From NCBI RefSeq assembly GCF_901709675.1, contig NC_051094.1:13944501-14008500 (forward strand): a DNA stretch of 64,000 nt. The letters are read 5' to 3'. Below the pieces are notes generated by a model. That model saw only the letters and a list, made by a program, of their open reading frames with translations. It ran no database searches and was not told the origin of the DNA. Below are positions 33,825 to 45,889 of this stretch, piece by piece. The first letter of the stretch is position 1. Each line of letters begins with the position of its first letter. Position numbers and translations under genes: made by a program. This DNA comes from Syngnathus acus. Taxonomy: Eukaryota; Chordata; Actinopteri; Syngnathiformes; Syngnathidae.

Positions 33825-36029
33825 ACTACACATGTTCCTTGATACAAAACATACTGCTTGGTTTCACTTTTTTTGCATGTCACTCAATTCTGTTTGAATA
33901 TTTCAAACGATGAATTGCTGACGCAGAATAGCCTACCTGTAAAATGGCACACAAATGTTAACAGTTTCTTGTTTTTGTTGCTGTTCCACCAAAGTTAGTT
34001 TGCCGACTCATTCGAGCCCCCAGGCAAAAACACAGCAGAAATCACCAGGCACTTGATTTTCCCAACATCAGAGAAAGATGTGCTGTTTTGCATGTTTTTG
34101 TGACTTAACTGCAGTCATGCTAAAAATCTTTATTCTATCCAAGACTCATCCCAGGTGGGATGCAAGATAGATTGTTTGGAGGAAACGTCAGGACTCTGGA
34201 AGTCATTAACAAATGGGGGCAGGAAAAGTCAAAAAGTCTGAGACAAGGATTTAACTCAAGCAGTGAGACAATCACTATGGAAAAAGGATGGATGCATTGC
34301 GTGATGGGATACCATCAACCAAAGTGACAAACACGTAAAACAAAATATAGTTTCACAGCCCAAATCGTGAAGCTGGTTCTCTCGCAATCACTGAGAAGAG
34401 AATAAAATGAACATTGCGAAAGGTCAAAAAAGCAACTCTCACAAGGACAGCTTTATTAAAAATGTATGCCTTAATAGCACTGGGAGCCACTTTGGATACA
34501 AATGACAGATTAGCTTTTCATCTCACATGCTGCTCTTGATTAAACAGAGAACAAATTATACCCTAAGAGGAAATTCTTCAACTTGCGTTGTGGAAGCTGG
34601 AAGACAGAAAATAAAGGGAGAAATACTGTAAATTCTTTTGATGGACAGCATGTTAAGTGGATATTTGATAGCACTTGGACTGTTCGTGATGCAGAGGATT
34701 ATAATGTGACGCAGAGCTACTTAGTGCACCGAAAGCCACTGACTGACACACGTCTGTGATATTTGGAGAGCCTCAACCATTAGAAGTCAGATAAGTCAAT
34801 CAGGCTGAGTGAAGAAACATGTGTCTGACACTGTCTCGATGAATTTTACATGAACCCTTTCCTGCAGTCGTCGAGGGGCCTAGTCGCTATTGATTGACTC
34901 CGACCGATGCTTTTTCCTTTCCAATAACCCAAAAACCTTATGAATTATTTTAACTGAATGGTAAAATTGTACAATATAGTATGCAGTATAATGTTTTTAG
35001 ATTTTTACAATCATGTCCGGGATGCACTTTTTAATCCGACACGATTTAGAGTAGCATGGTTGGGCGTAAATTTATTCAACACTCGAGAATACCGAGTGTT
35101 TATAAGAAGCGAGTCCTGAGCTGTGCCAATGTGTTAGGGTGGCACTCGACGGGCTGCTGTCCATGAATTGAAATTGATGCACAAGATGAAAACATCACTT
35201 TCTATTCCTTTTTTCATATTTGTTCTTATCATTAATGCAGTGCAGTTTGAACAAATTATTCCACGATAAAAGAGTTATTATAGACAGACATGCCTGAAGA
35301 GAGCTCGTGAAGTAGAAAGTTTGACAAGCGGTTTGGTGAATCTTCAAAGCACGTCTGAGGTTGTAAGTATTATCTCGATTAAAACATCAGCTGCACTATG
35401 ACGTTTGAATATATCAAATGTCCCCGAATACTATGTTTCGAGACACATGCACTCACTGCTTAAGAACACGCCTTTTATCTTAAGAAATGTCTTTTTCTTT
35501 TTCAACGCAGATTTAATATAAACCCCAAGTTGGGATGTTGTATAAAATGTAAACTGTATTATAATTATTAGTCTATTCTTTTTCAAATATTCTCTAAATT
35601 TAAATTTTTTAAACTTTGATGCCTGCAATACATTCAAAAAATTCAGACACACGCATGCACACACACACACACACACACGTAATCTTTTGAAATACATGCT
35701 TCGTGTGCAATAAAATAACACTAAATTAAAAAAAATCCCTGTTTATATTATTGTGTGTGGCTGTTGATTCAGCAGATATGTCCTTGTTTGTCATGCGTAG
35801 ATCTTTGGTATGCCATGTTTGGGTGTAAGGTGCAGTCATGTGGATCTCATCTGACCGAGACACGACACACAAACACACTCTTTGTATGAAGTTGTAGGCC
35901 ACCTAAACGGTGTATGTTGATACTTCCTTTCACACATTTACACCATGTAATTTCTTGCCTTAGTGTTTTCCGTGTTCCTTTTTCTACTTCCGACACTCCC
36001 TTCCTTCCACTCTCTTCTTTTATCTCATC

Positions 36030-36190
36030 ATCTCTGTCTGGTATTAATGTGGGAGTGATGGAAGAGGGCTGTATAAGAGGCCTGACAGTGCTCATCTCTA
36101 GCCTATGATGCATTGCATCCTTTGGCCTCCCTGCAGCCCCATTACACTCTGATTAATTGGGCCTGCTTAAGTCAATAACTCATCTGTTAA
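36030..36190. promoter_or_regulatory. Candidate conserved non-coding element
   Basis: High-complexity block in a gene desert with ATGCATTGCAT, GATTAATTGGGCC and CTTAAGTCAATAACTCATC, containing a homeodomain core TAATTG. The call rests only on complexity and motif density and is inference. Confidence 0.25.
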
Positions 36191-36544
36191 AAAACAAAAA
36201 GCTTCAGTGCTGAACAGGAAAAGCAAGAGGGGAGGAGTTGAGCAGAGGCAATGAAGGACACAGAAGGACAAAGACGATGAAAAGATAACTGCAAATATAA
36301 GAATCAAATGGACATAATTGTTTTGGTTTTATACTGGTTTCACCATATGAAACACTTCTTAGGTGTCTGTGGCATAAGCATCCAAAGATCAAGAATTTAT
36401 GACGTTTTCACAGCACATTTCTTGCCATGGTAAAATTGGCTTTTTTTTTCATGCAATGAGCCAGCGCTCTTCTCACTCTACATAACTGCGAGCCCGACTT
36501 TCTTCACCGTGACAACCAATAAGCTGGATCCCGCTGACAGCTTT

Positions 36545-36785
36545 TGGCTGTATGCTAGCGCTGGAAAGTATACCACGACAAAGTATTTCATATTGGTCGA
36601 TATCGATACGTATATATGGATTTTTTTTCATGATTGAAAAATAAAGACGTGCAAAATCTAGGTCATTGGATTTTTTACAAAATATTTAACCTTTAATAAG
36701 AGGTCAGCGCAACTATGAAAACTGGACAATATCGATGAAATGTGACAATATAGACAAAATGTGCTTATGGGGCTGGGCCATATTA
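36545..36785. repeat. Relic of a 'cgatatcgat' DNA-transposon repeat
   Basis: GGTCGATATCGATACGTATA, ATTTTTTTTCATGATTGAAA, CAATATCGATGAAATGTGAC and GGCTGGGCCATATT match the word content of a widespread fish non-autonomous element whose end reads GCTGGGCGATAT. Confidence 0.45.
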
Positions 36786-37679
36786 GCCTGGAAAGCTGCT
36801 GTATCAGCCATTGGTCTGGTGGGGAGTTGCATTAATGCGCAATGGGCAAACCTGAGCAAACAGAAGGAACCAATTTCGAAATGTTGGCTGCTGGGGTTTT
36901 AATGGCTATGTGTTTTGAGTTATTTAAAAGTGAGTTTAATGTTGAATTAAACAAACTACGGTCTCTCTCGTGCACCATTTTGAATGTAAGGATGGACTTC
37001 CGGCGTCGAACAGAGACATTGCGCATAAAGGTTACATCACAGCAAGTAAATGAATTGGATTTGTCAGTTCATTTTGATTTATGAAAGTGGCGGTGAATGG
37101 CCTCCCCACCAGACCCAATTGCTGGTACAGCGACTATATAGATCATAACCTTAGAAAGCAGATTATGCCTAATCACTCCAGACACTTAGAGTGTCACTCT
37201 GATCAAATAACAATTTAGATGTGATGTCAACAGAAAGGCACGCACACTCGCACATGCGCACGCATGCATGCACACATACATGGATTTGAGAGCAAAGCCT
37301 ATCTTCTTATCATTATTTGGTTTGAAGAGCTGACATGTTTGACAGCAGTGACTGTGATTTGCAGTGTTATGACATGTCTGAGCCGCTGTGAAAAAGGCCA
37401 ACTAGTGTAGGCCCACCAGATAAGAGGGAATAAAGGCAATGAACTGTACGCCTTCATTGTCTGATAACTGAAGAGGCTTTTGTTAAGAGACATGTCTGGA
37501 TTTACAGACTTGTGTGTACGGGTGTGTACTATACAAGGGAGAGACAAAAATGTGCGGGCGATGGCAGGAAGATTTAACAAGTTAGCTGATCATCTTTCCA
37601 TCATTTAATCTTCCTCCTTCAGGAGATAACGTAGACTGTCTGGCTCCTTCCTGCTTTGCACTCAGATGGGTCCTATATC

Positions 37680-37772
37680 ATATGCACATGCACACGCACG
37701 CACACGCACGCACGCACACACACACACACACACACACAGCACGCACGCACGCACGCACGCACCCACACACAC
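37680..37772. repeat. (CA)n / (GCAC)n compound microsatellite
   Basis: Alternating CACG and CACA words form a compound repeat. Long open frames here are artefacts. Confidence 0.93.
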
Positions 37773-37839
37773 TCACTCGTACATGCAGAATGGCGCTGGA
37801 GCGGAGCTGTCAAAGCTCACATATGAGTCTGGCCTGGCC

Positions 37840-38110
37840 TCTGAGGAAACACGGCCCAGCTCCAGTCATAAATAATAATGGGATTGGCTACATGACATGT
37901 TGAGTGATGGGGCCCCTCTCAGAACTCATTTACATGGCTTTGTGTAGCAATCATCGGCCCCCTAATGTAGCGCTAAGCAAATGAGCCTTTCAGAATATTG
38001 TGCAATTTATCGCAAGTCAACTGGCACCAGGCGGGTGCTCTATAAATCACACAGGAACACATGCCCTCAATGACAGCTAAATCAACATGGAGTAATTGCT
38101 TTGAAATGTG
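37840..38110. promoter_or_regulatory. Candidate conserved non-coding element
   Basis: A complex, non-repetitive block contains CAGTCATAAATAATAATGGG, CTCATTTACATGGC, GCAATTTATCGCAAG and GGAGTAATTGCTTTG. The mix of Hox/Cdx-like ATAAAT(A) and homeodomain TAATTG cores fits an enhancer. No alignment was possible, so the evidence is compositional only. Confidence 0.3.
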
Positions 38111-39409
38111 GAGGAAGTGTGCTGGCAGGCTGGATGAAGCTGTGCGGTCAGAGCTGTTGTGTAGCTAACCTCACTGTGACTCATGGAAATGTAACATACA
38201 AGATGGGTCAGACTTGTGGAAAGCTAATGGCAAAGTCAGGTGAAGGCTCGGTGGCACATTTGAATCACTGTCATTGGAAAACATTGGACAGATCAGCAAG
38301 GGAACGTGAAGCAGACTGGTGAGCTTGCACACAATCTGCAGTACTCAGACATACTGTAAGGATGCAGAGAACCATTTTGCGGATGACCGCCAAAGAGTGT
38401 GAAAATCTAACTGGTTCAGGGTTGCTTTGCGTCTCTGTGCATGTTTGTGTGTGGGGGAGAGCAAACATAATGCTGTCCATCAGTGTCCATTACCCTGACA
38501 GCAAGTGAGATTAATGATCACCGGGTCAGAGGCACATGAGAACACACACACATGCATGCACGTTCACACGCACGCACACTGAGTGTGATAGACATTGCCC
38601 ATCATTTGCCTTTCATTCCAAATAAAAGATCACAAATTGTCTAAGCCCCTTTAAAAGATTTGTCATTTTTCAACTGCTGATTATTTTTTTTGGATTGTGC
38701 TTTGCTGTGGTGTGTGCTGGCTGCTTCTGAAGGCATAAATACAAAAATGACATTTGGTTTTTAACTGAAAACTAGTTCTTAGCGGTGCCTTTTTGACCAT
38801 TCATTTTAATGATAAACATCTTGAAGCCTTGAAAATGGGACTCAAGTCTTGACAACATTAAAAACAGCATTTGTGCTGATCAAAATAACTATTTTGGTTT
38901 TTGGGACAGTGTTGAATAGCTGAGTCTACCATATTCTGCACTCAATGAATATGTGTACGCTAACGTTTTTTGGATTCGCTTGAGTGTGTATGTGTTTCCT
39001 GATATTGCCAGGAATGGATATCATAGCATTAGATGTTTTAGCCGGTCCATATGTGCTGAATATATCTGTAAAGCACAAAGATAAAATATTACTTTTTAAT
39101 GAAATGTTTTTTGTTATAATGAACCTTAAAAGAACTTTTTGATGGTCATAGTCACAGACTAATCATATATATTAATCCTGTCTCATAGATTTATGCTATA
39201 CCTCAAGTACTACTACAGTATACTGCACATATACTACAAACTGACGATGAGAAGAATTATGTTTGCAAAGCTTTCCAAAGGAACAAGCTTGGTAAAACAA
39301 AAACATAGTTATGTGGATTCTCCTTAAAACTTTCAAACAGAGGGAGGACCATATTTTTGGCCAAGTTTAGTCACTGACAAAAAAAAAAGCTCTGTTATTA
39401 ATGACACAG

Positions 39410-39610
39410 ACAGCTATCTTAATTTCATTTGCATAATGAGCCAGCCCTAAGTCACTCATCAGAGCTAATGGAGTGTCTTTCATTAATTAAAACATCTCAT
39501 TCCCACGGCTGCTTTCATTACTCCGCCAGATGGTTGTCATTACGCTGCTGTTTGTCAGTCATGACATCACATATCAGAAAGCGTTAGTTAATATCCCTAA
39601 CACAGCACAG
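39410..39610. promoter_or_regulatory. Candidate conserved non-coding element with octamer, homeobox and E-box sites
   Basis: ATTTGCAT (POU octamer) at 39427-39434, TTAATTAA at 39483-39490, CAGATGG E-box at 39527-39533 and TCATGACATCACAT downstream lie within 200 bp of complex DNA. The density and variety are typical of developmental enhancers in fish gene deserts, but the function is inferred. Confidence 0.35.
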
Positions 39611-40309
39611 GAAGGGGTGTTAATTGGCCTTTGGGCATCTTTCCAAATACTGTACCAATAGGTTTGTCCAGTTAGTAAGTTCACTTTGAACAGACCACTG
39701 ATCAATTAAAACATAATATGAAACGTACGCACACGGGTACATGTTAAAATAGTGACATCATTTATGACTTTGAAAAACACCCAAAACTTTGATTTAGTTC
39801 CAGTCACATTCATCGCTGTACTGAAGCATTCTGCAAAGGCTTTGTGTTCATCCAAATTAACACAAGATTTTTATGGAGGATTTATAATGACGGCTGCGTG
39901 GGCATTTCTGAAGCTTGTCAGGGGTTGGCAAGCAGGCAGTTGCATGAGTTCCCCTAGGCCGTCATGATCGTCTCTCTTGCTTTTATGTTGTTTTTTTTGT
40001 CAGCAGTGGCAAGGAAACAACTCTTGACATCTGGGGTGATGGTGAAATCACCCCCATAATGACCTTAGTATGTGTCCCCCTTGCCGTAACATCTTTGTAC
40101 CTCATCTATCCCCAACTGTGTTAGCAGTATTAAATTGCTGATGTTTGAACACTGCGGCCGTAGTTGTTACTGGATGAGGTGTTTTAAGAATGCCTCTCAA
40201 ATTCAAGTACTAGTGTCCATTTTTCAGTGTAGTGTCCTGGTTCCCTAACACCTGACACAGACCTTGTTGACCCAGGTGATGTCCAAGCTGATAGGACTCT
40301 GTCATTATT

Positions 40310-40440
40310 AGGGACGCACAATATTTATCGGACTGACAATTTATCGGTCAATATTGGAAAGAATAATACCAATTCTCATCAGTCAGATATTGCAAAAACG
40401 GTCCATACGTATATAGGGATATAATAAAAACGGCATCAAA
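40310..40440. repeat. Relic of a 'gatgcaccgatatatcgg' DNA-transposon repeat
   Basis: TTAGGGACGCACAATATTTA, CGGACTGACAATTTATCGGT and GTCAGATATTGCAAAAACGG resemble the end of a widespread vertebrate non-autonomous DNA transposon. Confidence 0.4.
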
Positions 40441-41214
40441 TACACTAATGTCCAACCAGCTGAAGTCTCCTCAACTGTAAAAACAATGCACGCGCACACA
40501 CACGCACACACAGACACACACACGTGCACACACACTGTTATGACCAGAGTGGATTTGACTCCCCCTTTGGCCTCCTCTTGCTAATGTACACCAGCAAAGC
40601 TCACAATGAATGCGAATGATGCAACTGCTCTCCAGCTCACTGCTCCGAGGATGAGCGTCTCCAATTAGCCCGTAATGGGCCTCTGCTCGCCCCGGTTTCT
40701 CTGCCTCCAGCTCCCCCTCTTCCCCGTCCGATTGCCTGGATCTGCTGTCACAGATAATCGAGGTGCAACCACCTCCCACCACCGCAGACAGGCCTTGTCA
40801 CTGGCGCTCGGCAAAGGTCACAGCCTGGCAATTAAAGCCACCCTCTAGGGGGTGAGGAGGGGAGGCAGAGAATGGTGACACTTGCAGAACTGCACTAACC
40901 TCACAACATGATATCCGACAGGATTAGTTGTTGGCTGCTGCGAGCTTGGCACACACACACACGTGCACAAAAAGAAGAGCTGTGTTTGCTATATGAAGAC
41001 TAGGCTATAATTGTGTTCAAGCTGACAGTCCTACCTGGATGGCAACATGCACATGTAGATTTCTGTATGTCATGGTAAGGTTATCGTTGATATGAATGCA
41101 CTAGAATCCCCATGTTGAATAGCCCATTAGCCTCTGTCCTTGTGGTTTATACCATTTTTTCTTCCTCCTCATGCTCTTGGAGCACCCCCCACCGCCCTTT
41201 AAGTGCTCCATCAT

Positions 41215-41400
41215 TTCCAGCTTCACTAATCTGTGCTATTGGCCCCTCCTCTGCCATCCATCAGAGTCCTCACATTGTTTTGACGTCGAGTTAATTCTGG
41301 TCCGGATGATTTATCAAACTCTTATTACGGTCTGCTGAAAGCCTCATTTATTGTCCTGATGTATGGTAATGATAGCCTCGCTCCACCGCCTGCCCTGAAT
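41215..41400. promoter_or_regulatory. Candidate conserved non-coding element
   Basis: A complex block includes TTTTGACGTCGAGTTAATTC (CRE-like TGACGTC next to TTAATT), GATGATTTATCAAACTC, GCCTCATTTATTGTCC and GGTAATGATAGCC. It is motif-rich, unrelated to the repeats listed, and supported only by inspection. Confidence 0.28.
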
Positions 41401-41716
41401 CTTAACCAAAACACTTTTGTCCTCTCTTCCCATCACTTCCTCTCACTCCAGATCTTTCCTCTCCCTGCATATGGATAACAACTGAAAGGAAAAACCAACA
41501 TTTTTTTAGTAAGGTGTTGGACCACAAAGAGCTGGCAGTCTATTAAGATCCATGATAATGAGAACCCTCAGCACCCAGAGGACAGCAGACCTCTTCCAAA
41601 GTTGAGCAATTCTTGACATAACCATTGTCTGACCTGTTGTATAAGTTATGTGTTGGGTGATACTGTTCCACTCCAGTCCCCTTGGTGGCAGTCATGAGCA
41701 TTACATTAATACATTA

Positions 41717-41717
<1 letters not shown>

Positions 41718-41784
<67 letters not shown>
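41718..41784. repeat. (CTAA)n microsatellite
   Basis: About 16 uninterrupted CTAA units end one base before the target duplication of the adjacent hAT element. Confidence 0.95.
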
Positions 41785-41792
41785 GTCTAGAA

Positions 41793-42928
41793 CACAGGTG
41801 TCAAACTCAAGGCTCAGGGGCCAGATACGGCCCGCCACGTCATTTTATGTGGCCCGCGAAGACAAATTGTGCATCATATTTGTGTGTCATTGCTAGAATG
41901 GCAAATTGTCTTCACTTTAAATAATATGTTCTTTTTTTTTAATATTTGACCAGTTTTTACTCGTCTGATTTGAAAACGAGTTACCGTAATTTTCGGACTA
42001 TAAGTCGCGTTTTTTTTCATAGTTTGGGTGGGGGGGGCGACTTACACTCAGGAGCGACTTATATATGTTTTTTTTCACAAATTTTTACTTGATCATTAAC
42101 ACATCACTTACTTCCAAGTATAGTTGACCACTTCACATGTTATTTTTAGTATAGTTGATCACTTCACATGCTTTGATATCTTTATCTTGAACATATTCAA
42201 AACATGAGAAATAGAGAGAAAAAATCAAATAAAGTAATTAACACTTTAAAGCGCCATATCCTCTGGACATGTCCTCTGTCATCAGGATGACATAAAGGAC
42301 GAGAGATTTGATCGATGGATTTAATGATTTGGAGTGACACAAATGGTTTGATAATATTGTTGTTTATGTGATAGTTATTTAAAATATAGTTTATATATCG
42401 TTGTATGGGCCTGTGGAATAATTTGAACTGCGGCGCGGCACACGGCATTGTTGACAAAGGACGATCGATGGGTTTAATGAATTGGAGTGACACAGATGGT
42501 TTTATAAACGTGTTATTTATGTAATAGTTTTTTTTAAATAACTGAATGTTACGTCAGGCCCGTTCTCAGCTCCTCGTTTGTGTTTGTCACGTTAGCATAC
42601 CGTATTGTTTAGCCTGTTGTTGCTCGTTAATGTCTGTTCTTGGTGTTGGATTTTGTCGAATAAATTGCCCCCCAAAATGCGACTTATACTCCGGAGTGAC
42701 TTATATATGTTTTTTTTCACATTTTTGGGCATTTTATGGCTGGTGCGACTTATGCTCCGGAGCGACTTATAGTCCGAAAATTACGGTATTTGTCAGTTTG
42801 TTTTGTAGCTTTAACTGTATATAATATGAGGTGCTCATCCATTTATTTGGGTTGACAGTCATAATGGCCCTCTGAAAGAAGCTATGATGACAATGCGGCC
42901 CGCCAAAAAAACGAGTTTGACACCCCTG
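41793..42928 (+). mobile_element. Non-autonomous hAT element (second copy), interrupted by a nested element
   Basis: The ends are CACAGGTGTCAAACTC and GAGTTTGACACCCCTG. The 8 bp GTCTAGAA is present at 41785-41792 and 42929-42936. Without the nested 803 bp insert and its duplicated TA the copy is 331 bp, close to the 326 bp of the uninterrupted copy at 11144-11469, which supplies the empty-site sequence. Confidence 0.92.
41984..42786. mobile_element. 803 bp TA-targeting inverted-repeat element, nested in the hAT copy
   Basis: The termini CCGTAATTTTCGGACTATAA and TTATAGTCCGAAAATTACGG are exact inverses. The host hAT sequence reads GAGTTA before and TATTTGTC after, versus GAGTTATTTGTC in the uninterrupted copy at 11144-11469, so TA was duplicated on insertion. 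The interior has no long ORF and contains a diverged tandem duplication (about 42310 and 42463, period ~153 bp) and a smaller direct repeat (AGTATAGTTGACCACTTCAC / AGTATAGTTGATCACTTCAC). It is the long form from which the 168-170 bp copies can be derived by internal deletion. Confidence 0.9.
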
Positions 42929-43444
42929 GTCTAGAACGTGGTAACCTCTTTACCGTCTCATGTCTCCCATGTCTTGACAAGACATTGATGCTGTGGACAA
43001 AAAAACCCCAAAAAATACCAAAACAAAACTGTCAGACCATTCCTGAACCTGATACCAGACGCTCTACATGAGCTGACACAAATGAGATTGATGGTTATTG
43101 GAAAAAGTCACACTCCTACCTTGAGAATAGCCATTTTACTCCTGTAGCAGATCATCAAATATCACCAATCTCAAGTTACTCCATGGCCTTGACATTAAAA
43201 CTAAACGCTCCTGCTGAATAATTCAGACTGTGGCAGGATCCAAGGGTCAGTACACATCGATGAAGCACAAAAAATGTTGGTGAGAAATCAATGGAGTCAG
43301 ACTACATCTATTGTCCACAAAGCAAGATCCATTCTGTAATTGTTTGAATGAGCTGTATCACGCTATTTTAAGATTGCCACACTTAATTATCGGCATGTGT
43401 ATAATTATATATTACCTTTGACACAATGGTAATATGATGCCAAG

Positions 43445-43545
43445 TCTCTCCCGGATGACCAAGCTTCTCACCCTATCTCTAAAAGAGAGTCCAGACACCT
43501 TGCGGAGAAAGCTCATTTCGACCGCTTGCATCCAGGATCTTCTTC
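43445..43545 (-). mobile_element. RTE-like LINE fragment (3' part of ORF)
   Basis: CTTCTCACCCTATCTCTAAA followed by GAGAGTCCAGACACCTTGCG and CTCATTTCGACCGCTTGCAT is homologous to the segment at 2455-2540 and encodes, on the reverse strand, the remains of the same C-terminal LINE motif. It is short and dead. Confidence 0.6.
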
Positions 43546-43764
43546 AAGTCAATGCACGCTCTGTCTAAAGTCTGCACTTTCTGCACACCTGCGCCCCGTG
43601 CTTTTCAAACACTTGCACTTCTACCAGGTGTACACTTCTTTGAGGGCGGAGGTGCAAATACAGTGTTCCCTTTCTAAATCGTGGCCTAGTTTTTTTGCAG
43701 GTATTTTTGGAGGGTGTCAGTGTGTCATGGTTTTATTTATTTGACAGAGTAGGAATGGTTAACA

Positions 43765-43975
43765 GCACTTATAAAGTGCTTTTATTGACACCATTGTGTT
43801 CAAAGCGCTTTACAAAGTCTCACATTCACCCATTCATATTCGCACTGTGTTCTTTCGCAGCTTGTCCTTGTTTGGAGCCGCCACGTACGTGGCTTTTCCC
43901 TCTTATGCACATAGGAATCTGTACGCCATACATAGCCCCAAGGCCAGCTGGAGGCACAAACAAACTACAATGACT
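43765..43975. repeat. Dispersed teleost repeat with 'aaagcgctttacaaa' core
   Basis: The block runs from CACTTATAAAGTGC through AAAGCGCTTTACAAAG and TCACATTCACCCATTCATAT to CCCAAGGCCAGCTGGAGG. This word order is familiar from a common fish interspersed repeat. I cannot assign its class. Confidence 0.4.
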
Positions 43976-44754
43976 ATTTGTGGCTCCCTAGGAGACCCCC
44001 AAATGTGTGAGGAATTTTATTTTAAACACATTAAACATAAATATGGTGACAACAGGTGCCAAATGAAATTCTGCTTTGGGCCCCATGGAGGCACGAGTTA
44101 ACCCAGTGTTGCCAGCTAATGTTCAGATGATGTTGCTACAGGCAGGTCTTTTTGTTACCAATATGTTTGACACTGACTGTCAATGTGATTGCATAAATGT
44201 GTAGAACCATTTAAAAAAAAATTTTTTCATTAGTTTGTTTATTATCACACGTTTTTATATATAAAAGTCATACAAACTCAACACAATACAGGTTTACATG
44301 CTGACAGAGCCCAAAGTGGAAAGCATTTTTTGCTTCTGTAACAGAATTATTTTGATACACTGGCATTTTGTATAAAAACACTGTTACTACTTTAACTGTG
44401 AATTGTTGGTTTTGCATCTTTACATATGTAGAAAGTCTCTAAATGAAGTCGTCGGAGGGGTTCCACTTAATGCAGTATGTGGGTCCCCCACCTCCCGTTT
44501 TTTCACATTGCCCTGTTGCCCCCTGCCCTCCTTCATTTTTTAAAATAGTATTGTGAGCTGTGTCAAATTTTACTTTTTAATTTTACTTTTTACCCAAAAA
44601 TTATTGGCAGGCCACAAATGGCCTCTGGCTATAGTAGTAGTTTGAACACGCCTAATTTTGATTATGTTTGGCTGGCAGTGCTCTAAGTGGAAACAAATAA
44701 GTGCTGGTACTCCACTTATTGGAAGATTAGGCGGTGGGTAGCAACAGATGTATT

Positions 44755-44755
44755 A

Positions 44756-44798
<43 letters not shown>
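44755..44798. repeat. (AAAT)n microsatellite
   Basis: About eleven AAAT units. Confidence 0.92.
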
Positions 44799-45510
44799 CC
44801 AAAATCTCAAGGGGGTAAATCAAAGTGACTGTTATGCCACCATGTGCTACAAGGGCCTACTTCAAAACAAAAGCTTACTAAGGCTATAAAAGCTTACTCA
44901 TGCAATTGCATTTTGCTCAGTATATTATTTGGAAAGCTTTCAAAGTTAGCCTTTGCGTTGGCGGAATGTTACGGAATGAGTATGTTTGGAGCGTCCTTGA
45001 CATGCCTCAATGCCTCAATGCCTCATGCGAAGTCCTGGTACGCTGTCCTAGATCTAGAGGCTAAAATTGACAAGTGCTGGTGCTCAGTACCACTGTGTAC
45101 CGGCCCACTTGAAGCACTGGTGAATAGAGCATATAAAAATCCAAACAAAATGAATGGACACAAAATATTGACCTTTCTTTTGTCCCATACCGAATTTAGC
45201 CCTCAGTATCCTCTTCTTACTCTGCACAAACAAAAGAATGCTTTAAATACTTAATTGAACTCTAATGTTACCCAAATGTCTGCTGTCATCATACTCAAAT
45301 ACTAACTAATGAGGAGTGAAGGCCGGTCATGTTCTGCTGCTCACAGCAATGAAAGACATATGTGACTGATGTGTTTGCCTCAGGTTTGTTTGCTTGTGTA
45401 TACATGGGTCACTCTTTATAATGCTAGTGCATGGTTGTGGGCATTAGTGCAATTGAGTGTGTAAATTACGATAAAAAAAAAAAAAAAAAAGTATATATGT
45501 AGAGTAAGAG

Positions 45511-45681
45511 AATATATTATATTATATTATATTATATTATATTATATTATATTATATTATATTATATTATATTATATTATATTATATTGTATCATATCAT
45601 ATCATATCATATCATATCATATTATCCATCCATCCATCCATCCATCCATCCATCCATCCATCCATCCATCCATCCATCCAT

Positions 45682-45718
<37 letters not shown>

Positions 45719-45800
45719 TTCTGTACCGCATTATATATATATTTACAGAAAATGGATGGATGGATGGATAATATAATATAATATAATATAATATAATATA
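45511..45800. repeat. Compound (TATTA)n-(ATCC)n array with inverted partner
   Basis: The order is (ATATT)n to ~45588, (ATATC)n to ~45620, (ATCC)n at 45625-45717, the start of the dispersed repeat (CCATCCATTTTCTGTA, 45710-45725), a short AT spacer, then the inverse TACAGAAAATGGATGG (45744-45759), (GGAT)n and (ATATA/TAATA)n to 45800. The right arm repeats the architecture of the left in inverse, with fewer units. Confidence 0.9.
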
Positions 45801-45889
45801 TTGTCTGACTCTAATCACCATTAATTTTGCTCAGATTTACATGAAACATGCATTATTTTGTTCCTCAAGGTCTCTTTCCCCCCATACCA

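Larger units (their letters stand above)
33825..41717. other. Gene-free DNA with microsatellites and candidate regulatory blocks
   Basis: No coding exon was recognised. CA-type repeats occur at 35648-35677, 37680-37772 and 40488-40535. Complex motif-rich segments at 36030-36190, 37840-38110, 39410-39610 and 41215-41400 are listed separately as candidates. DNA-transposon relics are at 36545-36785 and 40310-40440. Confidence 0.55.

Noticed and set aside
43526-44101. Overlapping open frames of 72-101 codons
   Set aside because: They run through the LINE fragment and a dispersed repeat; no domain.
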